DNA of 64,000 bases from Calliopsis andreniformis (Eukaryota; Arthropoda; Insecta; Hymenoptera; Andrenidae): assembly GCF_051401765.1 (NCBI RefSeq), contig NW_027480423.1, forward strand, positions 16,430,001 to 16,494,000, written 5' to 3'. A model generated the notes under the pieces. It did no database searches. It saw only the letters and a program-made list of their open reading frames with translations, and was not told the DNA's origin. Shown in pieces: positions 37,981-50,991 of the stretch. The translations under genes were made by a program, and so were the position numbers. How positions within the stretch are numbered: the stretch's first letter is position 1; each line of letters begins with the position of its first letter.

Positions 37981-39900
37981 AACGCCATAGAGTGAAGCCT
38001 AGGTTGCCCGGTACTTAGAAATGACCATCACTTTCAAACTGGTTGCAATTATTCGTTTTATACGCTGGCAAAGCTGTTGTATTTATATTGTATTTTATTC
38101 TTCTGGCGTTGACTTCTTAGGCCCTGTCTATTCGATCTGGTGGAGCAACGCCTCAGAGTTAAGCCTAGGTCACCCGGAACGTAGAAATGACCAGTACTTT
38201 CACAGTGTTTGCAGTTATTCCTGTTATACGTTGGAAAATCTGTTGCATCTTTATTGTATTGTATGCTTCTGGCGTTGACTTCTAAGGCCCTAACTACTCG
38301 ATCTGGTGGAGCAACGCCGTAGCGTGAAGCCAAGGTTGCTCGGAATGTAGAAATGACCATTACCTTCACACTGTTTGCAATTATTCATTTTATACGCTGG
38401 CAAACCTGTTGTATTTATATTGTATTTTATTCTTCTGGCGTTGACTTCTTAGGCCCTGTCTATCCGATCTGGTGGAGCAACGCCTCAGAGTTAAGCCTAG
38501 GATGCCCGGAACGTCGAAATGGTCATTACTTTCGCACTGGTTGCAATTAGTCATGCTATACGATGGAAAAGCTGTTGCATTTTTATTGTATTTTATGCTT
38601 CTGGCGTTGACTTCTTAGGCCCTAACTATTTGATCTGGTGGAGCACCGTCCTAGAGTGAAGCCTAGGTCGCCCCCAACGTAGAAATGACCACTACTTTCG
38701 CAATGTTTGCAATTATTCATTTTATACGATGGAAAAACTGTTGTACTTATATTGCATTTCATCCTTCTGGCGTTGAATTCTAAGTCCCTAGCTATTCTAT
38801 CTGGTGGAGTAACGCCCTAGAGTGAAACCTAGGTTACCCTGAACGTAGAAATGACCAGAACCTTCACACTGGTTGCAGTTATTCCTGTTATACGATGGAA
38901 AAACTGTTATATTCATAATGTATTTTATGCTTCTGGCGTTGATTTCTTAGGGCCCAACTATTCCATCTGGTGGAACAATTCCCTAGAGTGAAGCCTAGGT
39001 TGTCCGGAACGTAGAAATGACCATTACTTTCACACTGCTTGCAATTATTCATTTTATACGATGGAAAAACTGTTGCACTTTTATTGTATTTTATGCTTCT
39101 GGCGTTGACTTCTAAGGCCGTAGCTATTAGATATGGTGGAGCAACGCCCTAGAGTGACGCCTAGGTTACCCGGATCGTAGAAATGACCAGTACTTTCACA
39201 CTGGTTGCAGTTATTCATGTTATACGATGGAAGAACTGATTCATCTTTATTGTATTTTATGCTTCTGGCGTTGACTTCTTCGGCCCTAGATATTTGATCT
39301 GGTGGAGCACCGCCCTAGAGTGAAGCCTAGGTTGCTCGGAATGTAGAAATGACCATTACCTTCACACTGTTTGCAATTATTCATTTTATGCGATGGCAAA
39401 GCTGTTGTATTTATATTGTATTGTATTCTTCTGGCGTTGACTTCTTAGGCCCTGTCTATTCGATCTGGCGGAGCAACGCCTCAGAGTTAAGCCTAGGATG
39501 CCCGAAACGTCGAAATGATCATTACTTTCGCACTGGCTGCAATTATTCATGCTGTATGATGGAAAAACTGTTGCATTTTTATTGTATTTTATGCTTCTGG
39601 CGTTGACTTCTTAGGCCCTAACCATTGGATCTGGTGGAGCAAGGCCCTAGAGTGAAGCCTAGGTTACCCGGAACGTAGATATGACCATAGCCTTCACACA
39701 GGATGCAATTACTCGTTTTATACGATGGAAAGACTGTTGTATTTATTTTGTAGCTTATGCTTCTGTCGTTGACTTCTAAGGCCCTAACTCTTCGATCTGG
39801 TGGAGCAACGCCTCAGAGTTAAGCCTAGGATGCCCGGAACGTCGAAATGGTCATTACTTTCGCACTGGCTGCAATTAGTCATGCTATACGATGGAAAAGC
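37981..39900 (+). repeat. Second copy of the diverged 7.3-9.4 kb block
   Basis: It matches 7293 onward at offset 30,688 bp as far as the monomer at 39155, then at 30,522 bp from 39321. One monomer equivalent to 8633-8798 is absent. Private differences include aaacctgttg (38403), gcaacgccgtagcg (38311) and tttatgcgatggc (39386). Near 39900 it jumps from the 9297-type to the 9463-type monomer within one core, removing about one further monomer. Confidence 0.8.
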
Positions 39901-40527
39901 TGTTGTATTTACATCGTGTTTTAAGCTTCTGGCGTTGACTTCTTAGGCCCTAAATATTCCATCTGGTAGAACAACGCCCTGGGGTGAAGCCTAGGTTGCC
40001 CGGAACGTAGAAATGACCATAACTTTCACACTGATAGCAATTATTCGTTCTATACATGGAAAAACTGTTCTATTTATTTTGTATTTTATGCTTCGGGCGT
40101 TGACTTCTAAGGCCTTAACTATTCGATCTGGTGGAGCAACGAACTAGAGTGAAGCCTAGGTAGCCCGGAACGTGGAAATGACCATAACTTTCACACTGAT
40201 AGCAATTATTCGTTCTATACATGGAAAAACTGTTCTATTTATTTTGTATTTTATGCTTCGGGCGTTGACTTCTAAGGCCCTAGCTATTCGATCTGGTGGA
40301 GCAACGCCCTAGAATGACGCCTAGGTTGCCCGGAACGTAGAAATGACCATTACTTTCACAATGTTTGCAATTATTCACTTTATACGATGGAACGACTGTT
40401 GTACTGATATTGTATTTTATTCTTCTGGCGTTGACTTCTAAGTCCCTACCTATTCGATCTCGTGGAGCAACGCCCTAGAGTGAAGCCTAGGTTGCCCGGA
40501 ACGTAGAAATGACCATTACTTTCACAC
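39901..40527 (+). repeat. Short tacatgg monomers in tandem
   Basis: Monomers at 39985 and 40150 are both 165 bp, carry ttctatacatgg and cttcgggcgttgac, and are near duplicates, followed by a tgacgcc monomer with ttcactttatacg and tactgatattg (40315). The same order (tacatgg, then ttcacttt) occurs at 41809, 43299 and in each 2651-bp HOR unit. Confidence 0.75.
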
Positions 40528-41234
40528 TGTTTGCAAATATACATTATATACGATGGAAAAGCTGTTGTATTTATATCGTATTTTATGCTTCTGGCATTAA
40601 CTTCTTAGGCCCTAACCTTTTGATCTGGTGGAGCACCGCCCTAGAGTGAAGCCTAGGTTGCCCGAAACGCCAAAATGATCATTACTTTCCCACTGGTTGC
40701 AATTATTCATGCTATACGATGGAAAAACTGTTGCATTTTTGTTGTATTTTCTGCTTCTGGCATCGACATCTAAGGTGCTAGCTATTCGATCTGGCGGGGC
40801 AACGTCCAAGAGTGAAGCCTATGTTGCCCGGAACGTAGAAATGACCATAACTTTCACACTGGTCGCAATCATTCGTTTTATACAATGGAAAAACTGTTGT
40901 ATTTATATTTTATTTTATGCTTCTGTCGTTGACTCCTAAGGCTCGAACTATTCGATCTGGTGGAGCAACGCCCTAGAGTGAAACCTAGGTTGCCCGGAAC
41001 GTAGAAATGACCATAACTTTCACACTGGTTGCAATTATACGTTTTATACGATGGAAAAACTGTTGAATTTATATTGTATTTTATGCTTCTGGCGTTCACT
41101 TCTTAGGCCCTAACTATTCGATCGGGTGGAACAACGCCCTAGGGTGAAGCCTATGTTGCCCGGCAAGCAGAAATGACAATAACTTTCAAACTGGTTGCAA
41201 TTATTCCTGTTATACGATGGAAAAACTGTTGTAT
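40528..41234 (+). repeat. Second copy of the 36.2-36.9 kb block
   Basis: Offset 4314 bp to 36214-36920. Differences include tgcaaatatacattata versus tgcaaatatacgttata, ttatattttattttatg for ttatattgtattttatg at 40903, and ctgttgaatttat at 41061. The homology stops at ttgtatttctattg, where a segment of the 22-mer HOR type begins. Confidence 0.8.
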
Positions 41235-41800
41235 TTCTATTGTATTTTATGCTTCGCGCGTTGACTTCTAAGGCCCTAATCTTTCGATCTGGTGGAGCAA
41301 CGCCCTAGAGTGAAGCGTAGGTGGCTCGGAACGTAGAAATGACCATCACTTTCACACTGTTTGCAAATATACATTATGTACGATGGAAAAGCTGTTGTAC
41401 TTATATTGTAATTTATGCTTCTGGCGTTGACTTCTTAGGCCCTAACTATTTGAGCTGGTGACGCACCGCCCTAGAGTGAAGCCTAGGTTGCCCGGAACGT
41501 AGAACATACCGTTACCTTCACACTGGTTGCAATTATTCCTGTTATACGATGGAAAAACTGTTTCATCTTTATTGTATTTTATGCTTCTGGCGTTGACTTC
41601 TTAGGACCTAACATTTCGATATGGTGGAACAACGCCCTAGAGTGAAGCCTAGGTTGCCCAGAACGTAGAAATGGCCATTACTTTCACACTGGTTGCCGTT
41701 ATTCGTTTTACACGATGGAAAAGCTGTTGTATTTATATCGTATTTTATGCTTCTGGCGTTGACTTCTTAGGCCCTAACTATTCCATCTGGTGGAACAACG
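41235..41800 (+). repeat. Fragment of the 22-mer HOR (like 13695-14260)
   Basis: The fragment matches copy 1 of the 22-mer at offset 27,540 bp: cttcgcgcgttgac, aatctttcg, tgacgcaccgccc, acataccgttacc, gttgcccagaacg. About 0.57 kb, three and a half monomers, was moved without the rest of the unit. Small differences (tgagctgg for tgatctgg, tttacacgatgg for tttatacgatgg) show that it has aged since. Confidence 0.8.
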
Positions 41801-42239
41801 CCCTGGGGTGAAGCCTAGGTTGCCCGGAACGTAGAAATGACCATAACTTTCACACTGATAGCAATTATTCGTTCTATACATAGAAAAACTGTTCTATTTA
41901 TTTTGTATTTTATGCTTCGGGCTTTGACTTCTAAGGCCCTAACTATTCGATCTGGTGGAGGAACGCCCTAGAGTGAAGCCTAGGTAGACCGGAACGTAGA
42001 AATGACCATAACTTTCACACTGGCTGCTATTGTTCGTTTTATACGATGGAAAAACTGTTATATTTATATTGTATATTATGCTTCTGGCGTTGACTTCTAA
42101 GGCCGCAGCTCTTCGATCTGGTGGAGCAACGCCTCAGAGTTAAGCCTAGGATGCCCGAAACGTCGAAATGATCATTACCTTCGCACTGGTTGCAATTAGT
42201 CATGCTATACGATGGAAAAACTGTTGCATTTTTTTGTAT
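41801..42239 (+). repeat. Linker monomers before the 12-mer
   Basis: The monomers are 41809 (165 bp, tacatagaaa), 41974 and 42140 (165 bp, a T-run with one A lost: cattttttttgt-type core). The subtypes are shared with 9.1-9.8 kb and 40.0-40.5 kb. Nothing other than satellite is visible. Confidence 0.7.
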
Positions 42240-43105
42240 TTTACGCTTCTGGCGTTGACTTCTTAGGCCCTAACTATTTGATCTGGTGGGGCACCGCCCG
42301 AGAGTGAAGCCTAGATTGACCGGAACGTAGAAATGACCATTACCTTCACGCTTGTTGCAATTATTCCTGTTATGCAATGAAAAAACTGTTGTTTTATTAT
42401 TGTATTTTATGCTTCTAGCGTTGACTTCTAATGCCGTAGCTATTCGATGTGGTGGAGCAACGCCCAAGAATGCAGACTAGGATGCCCGGAACGTAGAAAT
42501 GACCATTACTTTCACAATGGTTGCAGTTACTGCTGTTATACGAAGGAAAACCTGTCGTATTTTTACTGTATTTTATGCGTCTGGAGTTGTTTTCTAAGAC
42601 TCTAACTATTCGACCTGGTGGTGCAACGTCAAAGAGTAAAGCGTATGTTTCCCGAAACGTAAAAATGACCATAACATTCACACTGGTGCAATTATTCGTT
42701 TTATACGATGGAAAAACTGTTAGATTCATATTGTATTTTATGCTTCTGGCGTTGACTTCTTAGGCCCTAACTATTCGATCTGTTTGAGCAACGCCCTAGA
42801 GTGAAGCCTTGGTTTCCCGGAACATAGAAGTGACCATAGCCTTCACACTGGTGGCTATTATTCGTCTTATACGATGGAAAAACTGTTATATTTATAAGTA
42901 CCTTATGCTTCTGGCGTCGACTTCTAAGACCCTAACTATTCGATCTGGTGCAGCAACGCCCTAGGGTGAAGCCTAGGTTGCCCGGATAGTAGTAATGACC
43001 ATAACTTTCATAGTGGTTGCAATTATTCGCTTTATACGATGGAAAAACTGTTGTATTTATATTGTATTTTATGCTTCCGGCGTTGACTTCTGAGGCCCTA
43101 ACTAT
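42240..43105 (+). repeat. 12-monomer duplication, copy 1 (offset 1989 bp)
   Basis: Bases 42240-43105 recur at 44229-45094, 12 x 166 minus 3 apart. Landmarks are ctggtggggcaccgcccgag, atgcagactaggatgcc, gaaggaaaacctgtcg, tctggagttgttttctaagac, the cactggtgcaatt deletion, and the ggtggctattattcgtc monomer with ataagtacc. Between the pair lie tacatgg and ttcacttt monomers; the 1-bp deletions in the ggtgcaatt, taagtacc and tacatgg monomers account for the missing three bases. Confidence 0.83.
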
Positions 43106-46100
43106 TCAATCTGCTGGAGCAACGCCCTAGGGTGAAGCATAGGCTGCCCGGAAAGTTGAAATGACTATAACATTCATACTGGTTGCAATTATTCGTTTTA
43201 TACGATGGAAAATCTGTTCTATTTATTTTGTATTTTATGCTTCGGGCGTTGACTTCTAAGGCCCTAACTATTCGATCTGGTGGAGCAACGCCCTAGAATG
43301 ACGCCTAGGTTGCCCGGAACGTAGAAATGACCATTACTTTCACAATGTTTGCAATTATTCACTTTATACGGTGGAACAACTGTAATACTGATATTGTATT
43401 TTATTCTTCTGGCGTTGACTTCTTAGGCCCTGTCTATTCGATCTGGTGGAACAACGCCCTAGATTGAAGCCTAGGTAGCGCGGAACGTAGAAATGACCAT
43501 AGCTTTCACACTGATAGCAATTATTCGTTCGATACATGGAAAAACTGTTTTATTTATTTTGTATTTTATGCTTCGGGCGTTGACTTCTAAGGCCCTAACT
43601 ATTCGATCTGGTGGAGCAACGCCCTAGAATGAAGCCTAGGTTGCTCGGAACGTAGAAATGACCATAACTTTCACACTGGTTGCTATTATTCGTTTTATAC
43701 GATGGAAAAACTGTTAGATTCATATTGTATTTTATGCTTCTGGCGTTGATTTCTTAGGGCCTAACTATTCCATCTGGTGGAACGACTCCCTAGAGTGAAG
43801 CCTAGGTTGTCCGGAACGTAGAAATGACCATTACTTTCACACTGCTTGCAATTATTCATTTTATACGATGGAAAAACTGTTGCACTTTTATTGTATTTTA
43901 TGCTTCTGGCGTTGCCTTCTAATGCCGTAGCTATTAGATATGATGGAGCAACGCCCTAGAGTGACGCCTATGTTACCCGGATCGTAGAAATGACCAGTAC
44001 TTTCACACTGGTTGCAGTTATTCATGTTATACAATGAAAGAACTGTTGCATCTTTATTGTATTTTATGCTTCTGGCGTTTACTTCTTAGGCCCTAGATAT
44101 TTGGTCTGGTAGAGCACCGGCCTCGAGTGAAGCCTAGGTTGCCCGGAACGTAGAAATGACCATTACTTTCACACTGTTTGCCAATATACATTTTATACGA
44201 TGGAAAAGCCGTTGTACTTATATTGTAATTTATGCTCCTGGCGTTGACTTCTTAGGCCCTAACTATTTGATCTGGTGGGGCACCGCCCGAGAGTGAAGCC
44301 TAGATTGCCCGGAACGTAGAAATGACCATTACCTTCACGCTTGTTGCAATTATTCCTGTTATGCAATGAAAAAACTGTTGTTTTATTATTGTATTTTATG
44401 CTTCTAGCGTTGACTTCTAAGACCGTAGCTATTCGATGTGGTGGAGCAACGCCCAAGAATGCAGACTAGGATGCCCGGAACGTAGAAATGACCATTACTT
44501 TCACAATGGTTGCAGTTACTGCTGTTATACGAAGGAAAACCTGTCGTATTTTTACTGTATTTTATGCGTCTGGAGTTGTTTTCTAAGACTCTAACTATTC
44601 GACCTGGTGGTGCAACGCCAAAGAGTAAAGCGTATGTTTCCCGAAACGTAAAAATGACCATAACATTCACACTGGTGCAATTTTTCGTTTTATACGATGG
44701 AAAAACTGTTAGATTCATATTGTATTTTATGCTTCTGGCGTTGACTTCTTAGGCCCTAACTATTCGATCTGTTTGAGCAACGCCCTAGAGTGAAGCCTTG
44801 GTTTCCCGGAACATAGAAGTGACCATAGCCTTCACACTGGTGGCTATTATTCGTCTTATTCGATGGAAAAACTGTTATATTTATAAGTACCTTATGCTTC
44901 TGGCGTCGACTTCTAAGACCCTAACTATTCGATCTGGTGGAGCAACGCCCTAGGGTGAAGCCTAGGTTGCCCGGATAGTAGTAATGACCATAACTTTCAT
45001 AGTGGTTGCAATTATTCGCTTTATACGATGGAAAAACTGTTGTATTTATATTGTATTTTATGCTTCCGGCGTTGACTTCTGAGGCCCTAACTGTTCGATC
45101 TGTTGGAGCAACGCCCCAGAGTACAGCCCTGGTTTACCGGAACGTAGAAAGGACCGTGACTTTCATACTGGTTGCAATTATTCGTTTTATACGATGGAAA
45201 AACTGTTTTATTTATTTTGTATTTTATGCCTCGCGCGTTGACTTCTAAGGCCCTAACCTTTCGATCTGGTGGAGCAACGCCCTAGAGTGAAGCGTAGGTT
45301 GCTCGGAACGTAGAAATAATCATTACTTTCACACTGGTTGCAATTATTGATGTTATAGGATGGAAAACCTGTTGTATTTATATTGTGTTTTATGCTCCTG
45401 GTGTTGACTTCTAAGGCCCTAACAATTCGATCTGTTGGAGCAACGCCCTAGAGTGAAGCCTTGGTTTCCCGGAACGTAGAAATCACCATGACTTTCATAC
45501 TGGTTGCAATTATTCGTTTTATACGATGGAATAACTGCTGTATTTATATTGTATTTTATGCTTCTGGCGTTGACTTCTAAGGCACTAACTGTTCAATCTG
45601 GTGGAGCAACGCCCTAGAGTGAAGCTTAGGTTGCCCGGAACATAGAAATGACCATAACCTTCACACTGGTGGCTATTATTCGTCCTATTCGATGGAAAAA
45701 CTGTTATATTTATAAATACCTTATGCTTTAGGCGTTGACTTCTAAGGCCCTAACTATTCGATCTGGTGGAGCAACGCCCTAGGGTGAAGCCTAGGTTGCC
45801 CGGATAGTAGAAATGACCATAACTTTCATAGTGGTTGCAATTATTCGCTTCATACGATGGAAAAATTGTTGTATTTATATTGTATTTTATGCTTCTGGCG
45901 CTGACTTCTGAGTCCCTAACTATTCAATCTGCTGGAGCAACGCCCTAGGGTGAAGCATAGGCTGCCCGAAAAGTTGAAATGACTATAACATTCATACTGG
46001 TTGCAATTATTCGTTTTATACGATGGAAAATCTGTTCTATTTATTTTGTATTTTATGCTTCGCGCGTTGACTTCTAAGGCCCTAACCTTTCGATCTGGTG

Positions 46101-47758
46101 GAGCAACGCCCTAGAGTGAAGCGTAGGTGGCTCGGAACGTAGAAATAACCATTACTTTCACACTGGTTGCAATTATTGATGTTATAGGATGGAAAACCTG
46201 TTGTATTTATATTGTATTTTATGCTCCTGGTGTTGACTTCTTAGGCCCTAACTATTCGATCTGGTGGAGCAACGCCCTAGAGTGAAGCCTAGGCTGCCCG
46301 GAACGTAGAACTGACCATCACTTTCAAACTGGTTACTATTATTCCTGTTATACGATGGAAAAACTGTTGTATTTTTGTTGCATTTTATTCTTCGGGCGTT
46401 GACTTCTAAGGCCCTAACTATTCGATCTGGTGGAGCAACGCCCTAGTGTGAAGCCTAGGTTGCCCGGATAGTAGAAATGACCATAACTTTTATAGTGGTT
46501 GCAATTATTCGCTTTATACGATGGAAAAACTGTTGTATTTATATTGTATTTTATGCCTCTAGAGTTGACTTCTAAGGCTCGAACTATTAGATCTGGTGGA
46601 GCAACGCCCTAGAGTGAAACATAGGTTGCCCGGAACGTAGAAATGACCATAACCTTCACACTGGTTGCAATTATTCGTTTTATACGATGGAAAAACTGTT
46701 GTATTTATATTGTATTTTATGCTTCTGGCGTTCACTTCTTAGGCCCTAACTATTCGATCGGGTGGAACAACGTCCTAGGGTGAAGCCTATGTTGCCCGGA
46801 AAGCAGAAATGACCATAACTTTCACACTGGTTGCTATTATTCGTTTTATACGATGGAAAAACTATTAGATTCATATTGTACTTTATGCTTCTGGCGTTGA
46901 TTTCTTAGGGCCTAACTATTCCATCTGGTGGAACACCTCCCTAGAGTGAAGCCTAGGTTGTCCGGAACGTAGAAATGACCATTACTTTCACACTGCTTGC
47001 AATTATTCATTTTATACGATGGAAAAACTGTTGCACTTTTATTGTATTTTATGCTTCTGGCGTTGCCTTCTAATGCCGTAGCTATTAGATATGGTGGAGC
47101 AACGCCCTAGAGTGACGCCTTGGTTACCCGGATCGTAGAAATGACCAGTACTTTCACACTGGTTGCAATTATTCCTGTTATACGATGGAAAAACTGTTGT
47201 ATTTATATTGTATTTTATGCTTCTGGCGTTGACTTCTGAGGCCCTATCTATTCAAACTGTTGGAGCAACCCCCAAGGGTGAATCCTAGGTTGCCCGGTAA
47301 GTAGAAATGACCATAACTTTCATACTGGTGGCAATTATCCGTTTTATACGATGGAAAAACTGTTGTATTTATATTGTATTTTATGCTTCTGGCGTTAACT
47401 TCTTAGGCCTTAACTATTCGATCTGGTGGAACAACGCACTAGGGTGAAGCCTAGGTTGCCCGGAACGTAGAAATGAGCATTACTTTCAATCTGGTTGCAG
47501 TTACTCCTGTTATACGATGGAAAAACCGTTGCGTTTTTATTGTATTTTATGCTTCTGACGTTGGCCTATAAGGTCCTAACTATTCGATCTCGTGGGGCAA
47601 CGTCCAAGAGTGAAGCGTATGCTGCCCGAAAAGTAGGAATGACCATTACTTTCACACTGGTTGCAATTATTCATTTTATACGATTGAAAAACTGTTGTAC
47701 TTATATTGTATTTTATTCTTCTGGCGTTGAACTCTAAGTCCCTAGCTATTCGATCTGG
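42801..47758 (+). repeat. 5-kb segment A, left copy of a pair flanking the young HOR
   Basis: The segment matches 58877-64000 at offset 16,076 bp up to about 47160 and at 16,242 bp afterwards; the 166-bp step is one monomer missing here. Only a few substitutions per kilobase are visible (for example cttatacg at 42867 versus cttattcg at 58943). The segment includes the second 12-mer copy (44229-45094), monomers with ctgttttatttattttg, ataggatgg plus ctcctggtg, and ends in the widespread 10620-type set. The right copy runs off the window end, so its full length is unknown. Confidence 0.85.
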
Positions 47759-49054
47759 TGGAGCAACGCCCTAGAGTGAAGGCTCTGTTGCCCGGAACGT
47801 AGAAATGACCATAACCTTCACACTGGTTTCAATTATTCATGCTATACGATGGAAAACCTGTTGTATTTTTATTGTATTTTATGCTTCTTGCGCTGACATC
47901 TAAGGTCCGAGCTACTCGATCTCGTCGGGCAACGTCCAAGGGTGAAGCCTATGTTGCCCGTAACGTAGAAATGACCATATCTTTCACACTGGTTGCAATT
48001 ATTGGAGATATACAATGGAAAAACTTCTTTATTTATATTGCATTTTATGCTTCTGGCGTTGACACCAAAGATCCTAGCTTTTCGATCTCGTTGGGCAACG
48101 TCCAAGAGTAAAGCGTATGTTTCCCGAAACGTAAAAATGACCATTACTTTCACACTGGTTGCAATTATACTTATTATACGATGGAAAAACTGTTGTATTT
48201 TTACTGTATTTTATGCGTCTGGAGTTGTTTTCTAAGACTCTAACCATTCGACCTGGTGGTGCAACGTCAAAGAGTAAAGTGTATGTTTCCCGAAACGTAA
48301 AAATGACCATTACATTCACACTGGTGCAATTATTCGTTTCATACGATGGAAAAACTGTTGTATTTATTTTGTATTTGGTGCTTCCGGCGTTGACTTCATA
48401 GGCCCTAACTATTGGATCTGGAGGTCCAACAACCTAGAGTGAAGCCTATGTTGCACGGAACGTAGAAATGCACATTACTTTCACACTGGTTGCAATTATT
48501 CCTGGTATACGATGGAACAACTGTTTATTTTTATTGTATTTTATGCTTCTGGCGCTGACTTCTAAGGCCCTAACAATTCGATCTGTTGGAGCAACGCCCT
48601 AGAGTGAAGCCTTGGTTTCCCGGAACGTAGAAATGACCATGGCTTTCATACTGGTTGCAATTATTCGTTTTATACGATGGAAAAACTGTTGTATTTATAT
48701 TGTATTTTATGCCTCTAGAGTTGACTTCTAAGGCTCGAACTATTAGATCTGGTGGAGCAACGCCCTAGAGTGAAACATAGGTTGCCCGGAACGTAGAAAT
48801 GACCATAACCTTCACACTGGTTGCAATTACTCGTTTTATACGACGGAAAAACTGTTGTATTTATATTGTATTTTATGCTTCTGGCGTTCACTTCATAGGC
48901 CCTAACTATTCGATCGGGTGGAACAACGTCCTAGAGTGAAGCCTATGTTGCCCGGAAAGCAGAAATGACCATAACTTTCAAACTGGTTGCAATTATTCCT
49001 GTTATACGATGGAAAAACTGTTGTATTTATATTGTATTTTATGCTTCTGGCGTT
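47158..49054 (+). repeat. Second copy of the 10.5-12.4 kb block
   Basis: Partner of 10499-12395 at offset 36,659 bp. Its last third also forms the opening of the first 2651-bp HOR unit (48341 onward), so the young HOR was built partly from this block. Differences from the upstream copy include aaagtgtatg for aaagcgtatg and gacaccaaag for aacaccaaag. Confidence 0.83.
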
Positions 49055-50991
49055 GACTTCTGAGGCCCTAACTATTTAATCTGTTGGAGCAACGCCCTAG
49101 GGTGAAGCCTAGGTTGCCCGGAAAGTAGAAATGTCCATAACTTTCATACTGGTTGCAATTATTCGTTTTATACGATGGAAATACTGTTGCATTTATACTG
49201 TATTTTATGTTTCTGACGTTGACTTCTTAGGCCCTAACTATTCGATCTGGTCGAGCAACGCCTTAGAGTGACGCCTAGGTTGCCCGGAACGTAGAAAATG
49301 ACCATATCTTTCACACTGGTGGCTATTATTCGTCTTATTCGATGGAAAAACTGTTATATTTATAAGTACCCTATGCTTCTGGCGTTGACTTCTAAGGCCC
49401 TAGCTATTCGATCTGGTGGAGCAACGCCCTAGGGTGAAGCCTAGGTTGCCCAGAACGTAGAAATGGCCATTACTTTCACACTGGTTGCCGTTATTCGTTT
49501 TATACGATGGAAAAGCTGTTGTATTTACATCGCATTTTATGCTTCTGGCGTTGACTTCTTAGGCCCTAAATATTCCATCTGGTGGAACAACGCCCTGGGG
49601 TGAAGTCTAGGGTGCCCGGAACGTAGAAATGACCATAACTTTCACACTGATAGCAATTATTCGTTCTTTACATGGAAAAACTGTTGTATTTATTTTGTAT
49701 TTTATGCTTCGGGCGTTGACTTCTAAGGCCCTAACTATTCGATCTGGTGGAGCAACGCCCTAGAGTGAAGCCTAGGTAGCCCGGATCGTAGAAATGACCA
49801 TAACTTTCACATTGATAGCAATTATTCGTTCTATACATGAAAAAACTGTTCTATTTATTTTGTATTTTATGCTTCGGGCGTTGACTTCTAAGGCCCTCAC
49901 TATTCGATCTGGTGGAGCAACGCCCTAGAATGACGCCTAGGTTGCCCGGAACGTAGAAATGACCATTACTTTCACAATGTTTGCAATTATTCACTTTATA
50001 CGGTGGAACAACTGTAGTACTGATATTGTATTTTATTCTTCTGGCGTTGACTTCTTAGGCCCTGTCTATTCGATCTGGTGGAACAACGCCCTAGATTGAA
50101 GCCTAGGTAGCGTGGAACGTAGAAATGACCATAGCTTTCACACTGATAGCAATTATTCGTTCTATACATGGAAAAACTGTTTTATTTATTTTGTATTTTA
50201 TGCTTCGGGCGTTGACTTCTAAGGCCCTAACTATTCGATCTGGTGGAGCAACGCCCTAGAATGACGCCTAGGTTGCTCGGAACGTAGAAATGACCATAAC
50301 TTTCACACTGGTTGCTATTATTCGTTTTATACGATGGAAAAACTGTTAGATTCATATTGTACTTTATGCTTCTGGCGTTGATTTCTTAGGGCCTAACTAT
50401 TCCATCTGGTGGAACAACTCCCTAGAGTGAAGCCTAGGTTGTCCGGAACGTAGAAATGACCATTACTTTCACACTGCTTGCAATTATTCATTTTATACGA
50501 TGGAAAAACTGTTGCACTTTTATTGTATTTTATGCTTCTGGCGTTGCCTTCTAATGCCGTAGCTATTAGATATGGTGGAGCAACGCCCTAGAGTGACGCC
50601 TAGGTTACCCGGATCGTAGAAATGACCAGTACTTTCACACTGGTTGCAGTTATTCATGTTATACGATGGAAGAACTGTTGCATCTTTATTGTATTTTATG
50701 CTTCTGGCGTTGACTTCTAAGGCACTAACTGTTCGATCTGTTGGGACAACGCCCTAGAGTGAAGCTTAGGTTGCCCGGAACATAGAAATGACCATAACCT
50801 TCACACTGGTGGCTATTATTCGTCTTATTCGATGGAAAAACTGTTATATTTATAAATACCTTATGCTTCTGGCGTTGACTTCTAAGGCCCTAACTATTCG
50901 ATCTGGTGGAGCAACGCCCTAGTGTGAAGCCTAGGTTGCCCGGATAGTAGAAGTGACCATAACTTTCATAGTGGTTGCAATTATTCGCTTT
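48341..50991 (+). repeat. 16-monomer young HOR, unit 1 (2651 bp)
   Basis: Sixteen monomers start at 48440, 48605, 48771, 48937, 49103, 49269, 49435, 49601, 49766, 49931, 50097, 50262, 50428, 50594, 50760 and 50925. The length is 16 x 166 minus 5: six 1-bp deletions (the ctgtttattttt, taagtacc, tttacatgg, tatacatga, tatacatgg and taaatacc monomers) and one insertion (gtagaaaatgacc). This unit differs from units 2-4 at shared sites: ggtccaacaacc versus ggtctaacaacc, ctagggtgaag versus ctagtgtgaag (49097), aaaaactgttatat versus aaaagctgttatat (49343), and aacgccctgggg versus aactccctgggg (49590). Confidence 0.92.
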
